Shown piece by piece: positions 1-8,516 of a stretch of DNA of 64,000 nt. The stretch's first letter is position 1, and the number at the start of each line of letters is the position of its first letter. The DNA is from Nakamurella alba (GTDB taxonomy: Bacteria > Actinomycetota > Actinomycetes > Mycobacteriales > Nakamurellaceae), in assembly GCF_009707545.1 (NCBI RefSeq), contig NZ_WLYK01000008.1:186001-250000 (forward strand). Reading direction: 5' to 3'. A program made the translations under genes and the position numbers. Under the pieces are notes generated by a model. That model worked only from the letters and a program-made list of their open reading frames with translations, ran no database searches and was not told the DNA's origin.

Positions 1-996
1 CGGATGATGAAGGCGATCATCCAGGGGCACATCGCCGACTACGACCTGCGGATCGACGACTTCCGCTACGTCGCCGCGCCGACGTTCCACATCACCGGCA
101 TCTGCGCGCTGCTGGCCGGTGTCTCGTACGGGTTCCCGTCGCTGATCATCCCGCAGTTCAGCGCGAAGGAGCTGGTGCCGATCCTGGCCCGGGACGAACT
201 GACGGCGATGTTCCTGGTGCCCACCATGATCAGCATGCTCTTCCAGCAGCCGGGCGTGGCGGAGCTGTCGTTCACGAACATGCGGACCATCTACTACGGT
301 GCCTCGCCGATGTCGCCGACCCTGCTGCGCAAGGCCATGGACATCTTCGGCTGCGGTTTCATCAACGCCTTCGGCGCCGGCACGGAAGCCGGTCTGCAGG
401 CGGTGATGTCGGTGCAGGAGCACCAGCGGGCGGCGGCCGGGGAGACCGAACTGCTCGGCTCGATCGGCAAGCCCGCCCACGGGGTCGCGCTGCGGCTGGT
501 GGACGACGAGATGAACGACGTGCCGGACGGCGAGGTGGGCGAGATCGCCACCCGCAGCGACATGTTGATGGACGGGTACCTGGACATGCCGGAGGAGACG
601 GCACGGGCCTTCCGCGACGGCTGGTTCCGGGCCGGTGACATGGCCTACCGGGCGCCGAACGGGTTCCTCTACCTCTACGGCCGCAAGAAGGACATGATCA
701 TCCGCGGTGGGGAGAACATCTACCCCAGCGAGATCGAGACGGTGCTCGCCGAGCACCCGGCGATCGTGCAGAGCGCGGTCATCGGTGTGCCGGATGAACA
801 CTGGGGCGAGATCGTGCGGGCTTTCGTCACCGTCCGCGAGGGCCAGTCGGTGACCGCGGACGAACTGCGCGAGCACTGCAACGGCCGGCTCGGCCGGTAC
901 AAGGTGCCGGCCGAGTTCCTGGTGGTGGACGCACTTCCCACCAATGCCAGCGGCAAGATCCTCAAGCGCGAACTGCGCACCTGGGACATGTCCTGA
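1..996 (+). CDS. Acyl-CoA ligase (AMP-binding), C-terminal part; 5' end outside window
   Basis: This is the last 331 codons of an ANL-superfamily acyl-CoA synthetase, which activates a carboxylic acid to its CoA thioester through an acyl-AMP. The frame is open from base 1, and full family members have about 500-550 residues, so the ATP P-loop part lies upstream of the window. Visible are the A5-like region NAFGAGTEAG, the hinge region WFRAGDMAYRAPNGF...GRKKDMIIRGGENIYPSEIE, and the C-terminal catalytic lysine motif NASGKILKREL. Its position just before an importer operon suggests that it activates the imported acid. Exact substrate unknown. Confidence 0.93.
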   Translation, partial: RMMKAIIQGHIADYDLRIDDFRYVAAPTFHITGICALLAGVSYGFPSLIIPQFSAKELVPILARDELTAMFLVPTMISMLFQQPGVAELSFTNMRTIYYGASPMSPTLLRKAMDIFGCGFINAFGAGTEAGLQAVMSVQEHQRAAAGETELLGSIGKPAHGVALRLVDDEMNDVPDGEVGEIATRSDMLMDGYLDMPEETARAFRDGWFRAGDMAYRAPNGFLYLYGRKKDMIIRGGENIYPSEIETVLAEHPAIVQSAVIGVPDEHWGEIVRAFVTVREGQSVTADELREHCNGRLGRYKVPAEFLVVDALPTNASGKILKRELRTWDMS

Positions 997-1046
997 CCAG
1001 CCGGAACGGCACTTGTGCGGCACCACAAAGCCGGTGTGCCCGGACT

Positions 1047-1083
1047 TTGACACCCGCAACACCCACGCGTGACGCTCGTCACG
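1047..1083 (+). promoter_or_regulatory. Candidate promoter with inverted repeat upstream of importer operon 1
   Basis: TTGACA (1047-1052) resembles a -35 box. About 18 bp downstream lies the inverted repeat CGTGACG-CT-CGTCACG (1068-1083), which would overlap a weak -10 region (GACGCT, 1071-1076). This layout suits a repressor operator. A GC-rich imperfect hairpin (arms ACCACC...GCCC and GGGC-GGTGGT, 1155-1181) lies between it and the gene start at 1214. The 217-bp gap otherwise shows nothing. Confidence 0.35.
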
Positions 1084-1213
1084 TTTCTACGACGGCCTGA
1101 CCGCCCGGCCGGGGACCCCGGAACCCTTCGCGGAGTTCCCGACCAGCACCACCCACCACCAGCGCCCACCCGGGCGGTGGTCGCCACGACACCGGAAGAG
1201 GTGCCAGCAGCAC

Positions 1214-2575
1214 ATGAGGACTTCGAGGCGTTTCCGTTCCGGCACAGCAGGTCTGGCGGCTGCCGCCCTGCTGCTCGCCGCGTGCGGGTCGGACCCGGCA
1301 CCCGGTGCCGGCACCAGCAGCACCGCCGCTGCGTCCCCGGCCGCCACCAGCACCGCGGCGCCGGCGAGCAGTGGCGGCACCAGCACCTCGGCGGCCACCG
1401 GTGGCGGCTCGGCGACCGGATCGGCCCCGGAATCGGTGGTCCCGTCCGTCGCCAGTGGTGACCCGATCAAGATCGGCGCGATGGCGCCGATGAACGGCGC
1501 CGCGGCGTACCCGCAGTCGGGTTTCGGCATCGACGCCGGCGTCTGGTACGTCAACAACGTGCTCGGCGGCGTGCAGGGCCGGCCGCTCGAGGTCGACCTG
1601 TGCGCCGGTGACGGCACCCCGGAAACCGCGGTCAACTGCGCCAACGGGTTCGTCACCAACAACTACCCGGTGGTGGTCGACGCCTACGACCTGTCCATGG
1701 GCGGCGCGCAGCCGATCCTGGTCGGCGCCGAGATCCCCGTGGTGGGCATGCTCTCCGGCGCGAACATCATGGACGAGACCCCGTACCCGCTGGGCTTCTA
1801 CTTCTCCGGCCCGGGCGCGGTCAGCGCGGTCGGCTCGATGACCATCCTGCAGAAGCTGGGCAAGAAGAACGCCTCGCTGGCACTCACCGACGCGCCCGCC
1901 ACCCACACCTACGTGGACACGCTGATCACCCCGATCTCGCAGAAGCTCGGGCTCAACGTCGGTGTCCAGTACATCGACACCAAGAACGTCAACTACACGG
2001 TGGCCGCGGCGTCGCAGCTGCAGAGCAACCCGGACGTCACCGGCATCATCGCGCTGCCGGAGGACGGCTGCACCCAGCTCTTCCAGGCCGAGCGGGACGC
2101 CGGCTACACCGGCACCATCTTCGCCGGGTCCTGCTCGCAGTTCATCGCCAAGATGGGAGCCGATGCGGCGGGCGCGATCTCGCAGCCGCGGCTGTGGCTG
2201 CCGGGCTCCCGTGACCACGCCCCGGCCGACGTGCAGGCCGACCTGGACGCCTTCGCCAACGCGATGACCCAGACCAACCACGCCGAGGAGCAGTCGGCCC
2301 GTTCGCTGTACTCCTTCTCCGCCGTGGTCGCGCTGGCCCAGACGCTGGGCACCATCGACGGCGAGATCACCAACACCGCGGCCAGCAAGGCGCTCAGCGA
2401 GATCAAGGACCTGCGCATCATGGCCGGCCCGACGGTGACCTGCGACGGCAAGCAGTGGCCGGGCAAGCCCACCGCGTGCACCAAGCAGGCCATCTACTTC
2501 GAGGTGCAGGCCGACGGCTCGCTGAAGGTCGGCGGCGACGGCTACTTCGACCTCGACCCGTCGCTGGCGGGCTGA
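1214..2575 (+). CDS. ABC transporter substrate-binding lipoprotein (Peripla_BP_6 type)
   Basis: 453-residue extracytoplasmic receptor of a branched-chain-amino-acid-type (HAAT) importer. The N-terminus has two arginine clusters, a hydrophobic segment and the lipobox LLLAACGS, with the lipidated Cys at about residue 24. A low-complexity Ala/Ser/Thr/Gly linker follows (about 28-75), then a type I periplasmic-binding fold beginning IKIGAMAPMNGAAAY. It is the first gene of an operon with a fused permease and two ATPases. In this family ligands are often aliphatic or aromatic acids rather than amino acids; the acyl-CoA genes on both sides favour an organic acid here (inference). Confidence 0.9.
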   Translation: MRTSRRFRSGTAGLAAAALLLAACGSDPAPGAGTSSTAAASPAATSTAAPASSGGTSTSAATGGGSATGSAPESVVPSVASGDPIKIGAMAPMNGAAAYPQSGFGIDAGVWYVNNVLGGVQGRPLEVDLCAGDGTPETAVNCANGFVTNNYPVVVDAYDLSMGGAQPILVGAEIPVVGMLSGANIMDETPYPLGFYFSGPGAVSAVGSMTILQKLGKKNASLALTDAPATHTYVDTLITPISQKLGLNVGVQYIDTKNVNYTVAAASQLQSNPDVTGIIALPEDGCTQLFQAERDAGYTGTIFAGSCSQFIAKMGADAAGAISQPRLWLPGSRDHAPADVQADLDAFANAMTQTNHAEEQSARSLYSFSAVVALAQTLGTIDGEITNTAASKALSEIKDLRIMAGPTVTCDGKQWPGKPTACTKQAIYFEVQADGSLKVGGDGYFDLDPSLAG

Positions 2576-2582
2576 GAACACC

Positions 2583-2615
2583 GGCCCCGCCCGGACATGC
2601 CGTCCGGGCGGGGCC
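2583..2615 (+). terminator. Strong stem-loop between binding-protein and permease genes
   Basis: Perfect 14-bp stem (GGCCCCGCCCGGAC, 2583-2596, pairing with 2602-2615) and a 5-nt loop, starting 8 nt after the stop codon. No U-tract follows. Because the permease gene 68 nt downstream has no obvious promoter of its own, this is more likely a partial terminator or 3'-end stabiliser that raises binding-protein mRNA over permease mRNA. Confidence 0.7.
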
Positions 2616-2682
2616 GTCCCACCGGCACCACGCCGGTGACCAGAGCAGCACCTGACCCGCCACACACGATCGGGGCACGTCC

Positions 2683-4719
2683 GTGAACACCTACCTGCAG
2701 TTCGCGATCCTGGGCCTCGGCCTGGGCGCGATCTACATCGGCCTGGCCAACGGCCTGATCCTGTTCTACCGCGCCACCGGCATCATCAACTTCGCCCAGG
2801 GCGCCACCGCGATGTGGGGCGGCTACGTCTACGCGCAGCTGCGCACCGACGGCCGGCTGGTGTTCCCGATCTTCTCCGTCCAGCTGACGGACGGGCCGAT
2901 GGGCGGGATCCCGGCGCTGGTCATCGGTCTGGTGACCGCGGTGCTGCTGGCCCTGCTGATCCACGTGGCGGTGTTCCGGCCGGTGCGGCGGGCACCGGTG
3001 CTGGCCCAGGTCGTCGTGTCGGTGGCGCTGATGCTGTCGCTGCAGGCGCTGGTCATCATCCGGTTCGGGCCGGACACCATCCCGGTGGCGGCGCTGATCC
3101 CCAAGGGCAGCTGGACCGTGTTCGGCGTCCGGCTCTCCTCCGGCGAGATCATCATGGCCGTCATCATGATCGCGCTGTCCGCGTTGGTCTGGGCCTACCT
3201 GCGGTTCACCCGGGCCGGCCTGGCCACCCGGGCGGCGGCGGACAACGAGCGGGCCACCGTGCTGATGGGCTTCTCGCCGGACCGGCTGGCCGCCATCGCC
3301 CTGGTGCTGTCCGCGGCCCTGTCCACCATCGGTGTCATGCTGGCCAGCCCGCTCACCGGCATCAACCCGGCCAACTACACGCTCTACGTGGTGCCGGCGC
3401 TGGCGGTGATGCTGGTGGCCCGGATGACCTCGATCGTCTGGGCGACCGTGGCGGCCCTGGTGCTCGGCGCCGTGCAGTCGATCCTCAACCTGATGGTCAC
3501 CTTCCCCTGGTGGCCGAAGTGGGCCGCCGCCGGGATCGACCAGGTGGTGCCCTTCATCGTGGTGATGATCATCCTGCTGGCCTTCGGCAAGCGGCTGCCC
3601 TCCCGCGGCTCGCTGCGCACCATGCGGCTGCCGGACGTGGTGATCCCGCGGATCCGGGCGATCCCGGCCGCGGTGGTGGTCGTGGTGGTGCTGGTGCTGC
3701 TGATCGTCACCAACGGCGTCTACCGGTTCGGCATCACCTCGTCGATCATCATGATGCTGCTCGCCTTGTCCTACGTGGTGATCACCGGCTACCTGGGCCA
3801 GATCTCGCTGGCACAGGCAGCTTTCGCCGGGGCCGCCGGGTTCGCGCTGTCCAAGATCAGCACCGGTTGGTCGATCCCGTTCCCGATCGCGGTGCTGCTC
3901 TGCGCGGCCATCGCCTCGCTGCTCGGCATGATCGTCGCGCTGCCCGCCTTCCGGATCCGCGGGGCGCAGCTGGCCATCGTCACCCTCGCCGCGGCGCTGG
4001 CCATCGAGCGCTTCGTCTTCGGCAACTACAGCCTCACCCCGCCGCAGGGCAACCCGCTGGCCGATCCGCGGTTGTTCGGCCTGAACTTCGCCGTCCGGCA
4101 GGGCCGGGACCTGTCCCGGCTGCTGTTCTCGATCATGGTGCTGGTCATCGCGGTGCTGGTGGTGCTGGCCTTCATCCGGATCATGTCCGGGCACACCGGC
4201 CGGAACTTCCTGGCCGTGCGCGCCAACGAGCGGGCCGCCGCGTCCGCCGGCATCAACGTGCGGTTCACCAAGCTCATCGGCTTCGCGATGTCCGGGTTCA
4301 TCGCCGGCCTGGCCGGATGTCTCATCGGCTACAGCCACGGACAGCTGTCCGCGGAGTCGTTCTCGGTGTTCGTCGGCCTGCAGATCCTGGCCATCGCCTA
4401 CCTCGGCGGCATCACCAGCTGGGGCGGCGCGGCGGTGGCCGGCGTGCTGGCGCCGCTGGGCATCGTCTACACGATCGTCAACCAGATCTGGGACACCGGC
4501 GACGTCTACGCGCTGATCTCCGGACTCGCACTGATCCTCACCGCGATCCTCAACCCGAGCGGCATCGCCGGTGAGACGAACCGCCAGATCGCCTGGGTGA
4601 AGGAACGTCTCGCGCACCGGAAGGCGCCGAAGGAACCCGGCGCCCCACCGCCCACCGAACAGCCGCCGCCGGAGAAGGTCGCCGTGAACGGACCGAGGAG
4701 TGCCGATGTCAGCTCCTGA
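2683..4719 (+). CDS. Fused LivH-LivM permease of HAAT ABC importer
   Basis: 678-residue membrane protein joining two permeases that are usually separate. Residues 1 to about 300 are LivH-like (start MNTYLQFAILGLGLGAIYIGLANGL in two stretches, then the loop with EAA-like RAAADNERATVLMGFSPDR). Residues about 325-640 are LivM-like (GQISLAQAAFAGAAGFALS; RAVRANERAAASAGINV-type loop; GGITSWGGAAVAGV). A Pro-rich cytoplasmic tail ends the protein. The start is GTG. It is preceded by the stem-loop at 2583-2615 and its end overlaps the ATPase gene by 14 bp. The fusion is known in some actinobacterial HAAT systems. Confidence 0.9.
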   Translation: MNTYLQFAILGLGLGAIYIGLANGLILFYRATGIINFAQGATAMWGGYVYAQLRTDGRLVFPIFSVQLTDGPMGGIPALVIGLVTAVLLALLIHVAVFRPVRRAPVLAQVVVSVALMLSLQALVIIRFGPDTIPVAALIPKGSWTVFGVRLSSGEIIMAVIMIALSALVWAYLRFTRAGLATRAAADNERATVLMGFSPDRLAAIALVLSAALSTIGVMLASPLTGINPANYTLYVVPALAVMLVARMTSIVWATVAALVLGAVQSILNLMVTFPWWPKWAAAGIDQVVPFIVVMIILLAFGKRLPSRGSLRTMRLPDVVIPRIRAIPAAVVVVVVLVLLIVTNGVYRFGITSSIIMMLLALSYVVITGYLGQISLAQAAFAGAAGFALSKISTGWSIPFPIAVLLCAAIASLLGMIVALPAFRIRGAQLAIVTLAAALAIERFVFGNYSLTPPQGNPLADPRLFGLNFAVRQGRDLSRLLFSIMVLVIAVLVVLAFIRIMSGHTGRNFLAVRANERAAASAGINVRFTKLIGFAMSGFIAGLAGCLIGYSHGQLSAESFSVFVGLQILAIAYLGGITSWGGAAVAGVLAPLGIVYTIVNQIWDTGDVYALISGLALILTAILNPSGIAGETNRQIAWVKERLAHRKAPKEPGAPPPTEQPPPEKVAVNGPRSADVSS

Positions 4720-5515
4720 GCAGATCCCACCGGCCCAGCAGATCTCGCCGGCCCAGCAGCGGAAGACGCTGCGCGCCGTCGGCGTGGGCGTGCGGTACGG
4801 CGGCGTGGTCGCGAACGAGGACGTCTCGATCACCGTGGAGCCCGGCACCATCGTCGGGCTGATCGGCCCGAACGGCGCGGGCAAGACCACCTTCGTCGAT
4901 GCGCTGACCGGTTTCACCAAGTGCGTCGGCGAGATCCGGCTGGGCGACGAGCGGATCGACGGGCTGCCGCCGCACCGGCGGCGCCGGGCCGGGCTGTCCC
5001 GCACCTGGCAGTCCGGTGAGCTGTTCGCCAGCCTCACCGTGGCCGAGAACATCCTGGCCGCAGCACATCCCATGCGTCCGGCGATGATCTGGAAGGACCT
5101 GTTCACCAGGCACCACGACGACGCGGCGCGGGTCGAGCGGGTGCTGGACATGGTCGGGCTGCCGGGTGCCGGCGGGTTGAAGGCCGGCGACCTGGCGCTG
5201 GGTCAGCAGAAGTTGGTCGGCGTCGCCCGGGCCATCGCCGGCGGCTGCGACATCATGCTGCTCGACGAGCCGGCCGCGGGGCTGGACAGCGCGGAGAGCG
5301 TGCAGTTCGCCGAGCGGATCCGGGAGATCGTGAAGCTCGGTCCCGGGGCGCTGCTGATCGACCACGACGTGGCGATGATGCTCAGCGTCTGCGACACGAT
5401 CTACGTTCTCGAGTTCGGCCGGCTGATCTTCCAGGGCACCCCGGACGAGGCGCGCAACGACCCGGCGGTCATCGCCGCATATCTCGGCGTTCCGATGGAG
5501 GTGCAGGATGCCTGA
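4706..5515 (+). CDS. HAAT ABC importer ATP-binding protein, LivG type
   Basis: 269-residue ATPase energising the importer. Walker A GPNGAGKTT is near residue 55, the signature is LALGQQKL (the non-canonical LSxGQ form common in LivG), Walker B is DIMLLDEPAAGLD, and the H-loop is DHDVAMM. I chose ATG at 4706 because GAGGAG lies 5 nt before it; a GTG two codons upstream is possible. A Gln/Pro/Ala-rich leader (about 20 residues) precedes the ABC fold. It overlaps both neighbours (14 bp upstream, 8 bp downstream), so it is translationally coupled in the operon. Confidence 0.9.
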   Translation: MSAPEQIPPAQQISPAQQRKTLRAVGVGVRYGGVVANEDVSITVEPGTIVGLIGPNGAGKTTFVDALTGFTKCVGEIRLGDERIDGLPPHRRRRAGLSRTWQSGELFASLTVAENILAAAHPMRPAMIWKDLFTRHHDDAARVERVLDMVGLPGAGGLKAGDLALGQQKLVGVARAIAGGCDIMLLDEPAAGLDSAESVQFAERIREIVKLGPGALLIDHDVAMMLSVCDTIYVLEFGRLIFQGTPDEARNDPAVIAAYLGVPMEVQDA

Positions 5516-6260
5516 CGTACTGCTGGATCTCGACGCGGTGACCGCCGGCTACAACGGCGTCGCCGCGGTGCGGGACCTGACGCTGTCGGTGTCCGCCGGC
5601 GAGGTGGTCGCCATGCTCGGGCCCAACGGCGCCGGCAAGACCACCGCGCTGCTCACCATGGTCGGCCTGCTGGAGCCGATGGCGGGCAGCGTCACCGCGC
5701 TCGGCCGGCCGGTCCGCTCCCGGCACACCGACAAGCTGGTGCGGGCCGGGGTGCTGCTGGTGCCCGACGACCGTGGTGTCTTCGCCGATCTCACCGTCGG
5801 CGAGCACTTCCGGATGGCCCGCGCGAAGGCGGACAAGGTGCGGCTGGACTTCGTGCTCGACCGGTTCCCGGCGTTGCGCCCGCTGCGTGACCGCCGGGTC
5901 GGGCTGCTGTCCGGCGGCGAGCAGCAGATGCTGGCCATCGGCAAGGCCCTGCTGGCGGAGCCGAAGCTGCTGCTGATCGACGAGATGAGCCTGGGCCTGG
6001 CGCCGAAGATCGTGCAGGAGATGTTGCCCGGGATCCGCCGACTGGCCAAGGACGAGAACGTGGGCGTCGTGCTGGTGGAACAGCATGTGGAGCTGGCGCT
6101 CTCGGTCGCCGACCGGGCGATCGTGCTGAACCACGGTCGGATGGTGCTGGAGGGCGCGGCCCGCGACCTGCTGGCGGACCGGACGAAGGTGCAGCAGGCC
6201 TACTTCGGCGCCGGCGGCTACGCCGACGAGGAGCACGAGGCCCTGCCGGCCGAGGTCTGA
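5508..6260 (+). CDS. HAAT ABC importer ATP-binding protein, LivF type
   Basis: 250-residue second ATPase of the importer. Walker A is GPNGAGKTT, the signature LSGGEQQML and Walker B LLLIDEMSLGLAP; VLVEQHVELAL is the H-loop region. The start ATG overlaps the preceding gene by 8 bp. It is the last gene of operon 1 (1214-6260) and is followed by a stem-loop and a convergent SDR gene. LivG/LivF heterodimers drive one membrane domain pair, here supplied by the single fused permease. Confidence 0.9.
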   Translation: MPDVLLDLDAVTAGYNGVAAVRDLTLSVSAGEVVAMLGPNGAGKTTALLTMVGLLEPMAGSVTALGRPVRSRHTDKLVRAGVLLVPDDRGVFADLTVGEHFRMARAKADKVRLDFVLDRFPALRPLRDRRVGLLSGGEQQMLAIGKALLAEPKLLLIDEMSLGLAPKIVQEMLPGIRRLAKDENVGVVLVEQHVELALSVADRAIVLNHGRMVLEGAARDLLADRTKVQQAYFGAGGYADEEHEALPAEV

Positions 6261-6281
6261 GCAGCGGGTCCGAGCAGCGGT

Positions 6282-6306
6282 CCCGGGGAGAGGTCCTCTC
6301 CCGGGG
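6282..6306 (+). terminator. Bidirectional terminator hairpin between convergent genes
   Basis: GC-rich near-perfect inverted repeat: CCCGGGGAGAGG (6282-6293), one base, CCTCTCCCGGGG (6295-6306). It forms 8 bp, one mismatch and 3 more bp. It lies in the 59-bp gap between the LivF gene (plus) and the SDR gene (minus) and could stop transcription from both sides. Confidence 0.65.
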
Positions 6307-6319
6307 TGGTCGGCCGGGT

Positions 6320-7222
6320 TCAGCCCGACATGCCGTAGACCTGGCCGCCGGTGGCGAGCAGCACCTGGCCGGTGATCCAGTCGCTCCACGGCGTGCAGAG
6401 CAGGAAGACCGCGCCCGCGGCCTCCTGCGGCGAGGCCACCCGGCCGGACGGGATCGACTGTGCCGCCACGGTCATCACCTTCTCGGACAGGCCGAGCCGG
6501 ACGTCGCCGCCGGGCAGGTGCAGCACGTTGTCCGCATCGCGCGGGCGGGTCAGCCGGGTGTCGACCGAACCGAACCCGACGGCGTTGACGTTCACCAGGT
6601 GCGGGCCCCACTCCTTGGCCAGGCTCTTGGTCAGCCCCACCACTGCGGCCTTCGCCGCGGCGTAGTTCGCCTGGTAGGCGCTGCCCATCAGCGCGATCGA
6701 GGTGATCGAGACGACCTTGCGGAACACCTCCCGGCCGGCGGCGCGGTCCCGCTCGGCGGCCGCGATCAGGTGCGGCCCGGCGGCGCGGAGCACGGCGAAC
6801 GGTGCGGTGACATGGATGTCGAGCATCGCCTGCCAGGCCTCGTCCGACATCTCCACCAGCCGGGCGTTCAGGTTGTAGCCGGCGTTGTTCACCACGATGT
6901 CCAGCTCGCCGGCGCCGAGGTCCACCGCGGCAGCGACGATCTCGGCCGGGTGGCCGGGTGCGGTGAGGTCACCGGCGAGGACCGCGGTGGACCCGGCCGG
7001 CAGCGCTGCGGCGGTGGCGGCCAGGCCGTCGGCGTCCACATCGGCGAGCAGCACCCGGGCGCCGTGTGCGGTGAGCAGGCCGGCGGTGGCGGCGCCGATG
7101 CCGTGGGCGGCACCGGTGACCAGCGCGGTCCGGCCGGCCAGCAGATCCGATCCGGCCGAGATCACCCCGGGGCCCGTGCGTCCGTCGTGGATCGATTCCT
7201 GGTGCTGCTCGCCGGTCGTCAC
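6320..7222 (-). CDS. SDR-family NAD(P)-dependent oxidoreductase
   Basis: 300-residue short-chain dehydrogenase, probably oxidising or reducing a hydroxyacyl-CoA or ketone. The nucleotide-binding motif TGAAHGIGAAT is near residue 30, followed by NNAG (NNAGYNLNA), Ser in SITSIALMG and the catalytic YAAAK (NYAAAKAAVVGL). The N-terminus is about 20 residues longer than a minimal SDR. GTG at 7222 is the only in-frame start near the fold and has an AGGAGAGGA Shine-Dalgarno stretch upstream. It is transcribed divergently from the dehydrogenase operon at 7407. Confidence 0.85.
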   Translation of the reverse strand: MTTGEQHQESIHDGRTGPGVISAGSDLLAGRTALVTGAAHGIGAATAGLLTAHGARVLLADVDADGLAATAAALPAGSTAVLAGDLTAPGHPAEIVAAAVDLGAGELDIVVNNAGYNLNARLVEMSDEAWQAMLDIHVTAPFAVLRAAGPHLIAAAERDRAAGREVFRKVVSITSIALMGSAYQANYAAAKAAVVGLTKSLAKEWGPHLVNVNAVGFGSVDTRLTRPRDADNVLHLPGGDVRLGLSEKVMTVAAQSIPSGRVASPQEAAGAVFLLCTPWSDWITGQVLLATGGQVYGMSG

Positions 7223-7300
7223 GGGCGGTCGTCCTCTCCTCGGGCGCTCGCCCGATGATGGTCCGCCGCGGGGTGGTGGCGAGCCTCGGCGGCCGCACCC

Positions 7301-7320
7301 GTTGTCGAACAGTCCAACGG
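7301..7320. promoter_or_regulatory. Candidate operator A (GTTGTC...TCCAACGG)
   Basis: GTTGTCGAACAGTCCAACGG, an imperfect inverted repeat with GTTG/CAAC ends, in the 184-bp divergent region between the SDR gene (7222) and the acyl-CoA dehydrogenase operon (7407). It matches the site at 44511-44530 at 15 of 20 positions. No clear -35/-10 pair was found for either gene. Confidence 0.45.
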
Positions 7321-7406
7321 CCGCGTGCGCCGGTGCCCGGCGAGCTCCCGCGGGGCGTGAGGATGACCGGACAGCCGGACGGGGCGGTGAGGGGCGGTGA
7401 GGCGAG

Positions 7407-8516
7407 GTGGTCGTGGAGTTCGAATGGAGTGCCGAGCAGCTGGAGCTGCGCAGCACCGTGCGTGCGTTGCTGGACCGGCACGCGCCGGTGGCCGCGGCCC
7501 GGCGGCTGGCCGAGCACGGGCAGCGGCAGGACCCGGAGCTGTGGCGCGCGCTGGCGGAATCGGGTCTGACCGCTCTGGCGGTGCCCGAGGAGTACGGCGG
7601 CGCCGCCGGGCCCGACGGGGCCGGTGCGGTCGAGCTGTGCATCGTGGCCGAGGAGATGGGACGCCGGCTCACCGGCGGGCCCTACCTGTCCACCGCGGTG
7701 CTGGCGACTGCCGCCCTGCGCACCGCCGGCGACGACGACTGCAACGCCGAACACCTCCCGGCGATCGCCGACGGGACGTCGACCGCGACCCTGGCCGTGC
7801 GCACCGGCGGTACTCCCGCCCGGGTCCGCGACGGCCGGGTCACCGGCGACTGGACCGGCGTGCCGGACGGGGCGGATGCCGATCTGCTGCTGCTCGTCGC
7901 CGCCGAGCCGGACGGTGGCCCGTCGCTGTTCGCGGTGCGCCGGGACAACCCGGGGGTGACCACGTCCGCGCTCGAGGTGCTCGACGGCACCAAAGGTCTC
8001 GCTACCGTCACGCTCACCGACGTGCCGGCGCAGCGGGTCGGGACACCGGGATCGGCCGGGGCGGTGCTGGACGCGGTGGCCGTGACGGCGGCGCTGTTCC
8101 TCGCCGCCGAGCAGGCCGGTGCCTGCGCGCAGGTGGTGCAGGTGACCGCGGAGTACGCCCGCACCCGGCGCCAGTTCGGCCGGGCCGTCGGTCAGTTCCA
8201 GGGGGTCAAGCACCGGCTGGCCGACATGTCCGTGCGCAGCGAGAACGCCGTGTCCGCCGCGTTCCACGCCGCCTGGCAGCCACCCGGGAGCCCGGAACAG
8301 CGCACCGGTGCCGCGGTCGCCGCACGCTACGCCACCGTGGCCTTCTCCCAGCTCTCGCGGGACATGATCCAGCTGCACGGCGGCATCGGGTTCACCTGGG
8401 AGCACGACGCGCACCTGTACCTGCGCCGCGCCCGGGCCGACCAGCAGTTGCTGGCGGTGTACGGGCCGCCGGTGTCCGTGCTGGAGGACGCGATGCTGGT
8501 GGAGGCCGGGGCATGA
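7407..8516 (+). CDS. Acyl-CoA dehydrogenase, probable partner subunit
   Basis: 369-residue acyl-CoA dehydrogenase fold protein (FadE type). The central segment VTAEYARTRRQFGRAVGQFQGVKHRLADM and the C-terminal IQLHGGIGFTWEHDAHLYLRRA-type region are clear. It lacks the C-terminal GTxEIxR element of its neighbour. With the 4-bp overlap to the next dehydrogenase this matches the actinobacterial alpha2beta2 heteromeric dehydrogenases of steroid side-chain oxidation, where two FadE proteins share the flavin site (inference). GTG at 7413 (MEFEWSAEQ) is an equally good start, with GGCGAGG 5 nt before it. Confidence 0.88.
   Translation: MVVEFEWSAEQLELRSTVRALLDRHAPVAAARRLAEHGQRQDPELWRALAESGLTALAVPEEYGGAAGPDGAGAVELCIVAEEMGRRLTGGPYLSTAVLATAALRTAGDDDCNAEHLPAIADGTSTATLAVRTGGTPARVRDGRVTGDWTGVPDGADADLLLLVAAEPDGGPSLFAVRRDNPGVTTSALEVLDGTKGLATVTLTDVPAQRVGTPGSAGAVLDAVAVTAALFLAAEQAGACAQVVQVTAEYARTRRQFGRAVGQFQGVKHRLADMSVRSENAVSAAFHAAWQPPGSPEQRTGAAVAARYATVAFSQLSRDMIQLHGGIGFTWEHDAHLYLRRARADQQLLAVYGPPVSVLEDAMLVEAGA

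Noticed and set aside
2542-5151. 869-codon open frame on the minus strand opposite the fused permease and LivG genes
   Set aside because: Composition is Arg/Gly/Asp/His-rich without any domain, and it lies antisense to well-supported ABC genes. In DNA of this GC content long antisense frames are expected.
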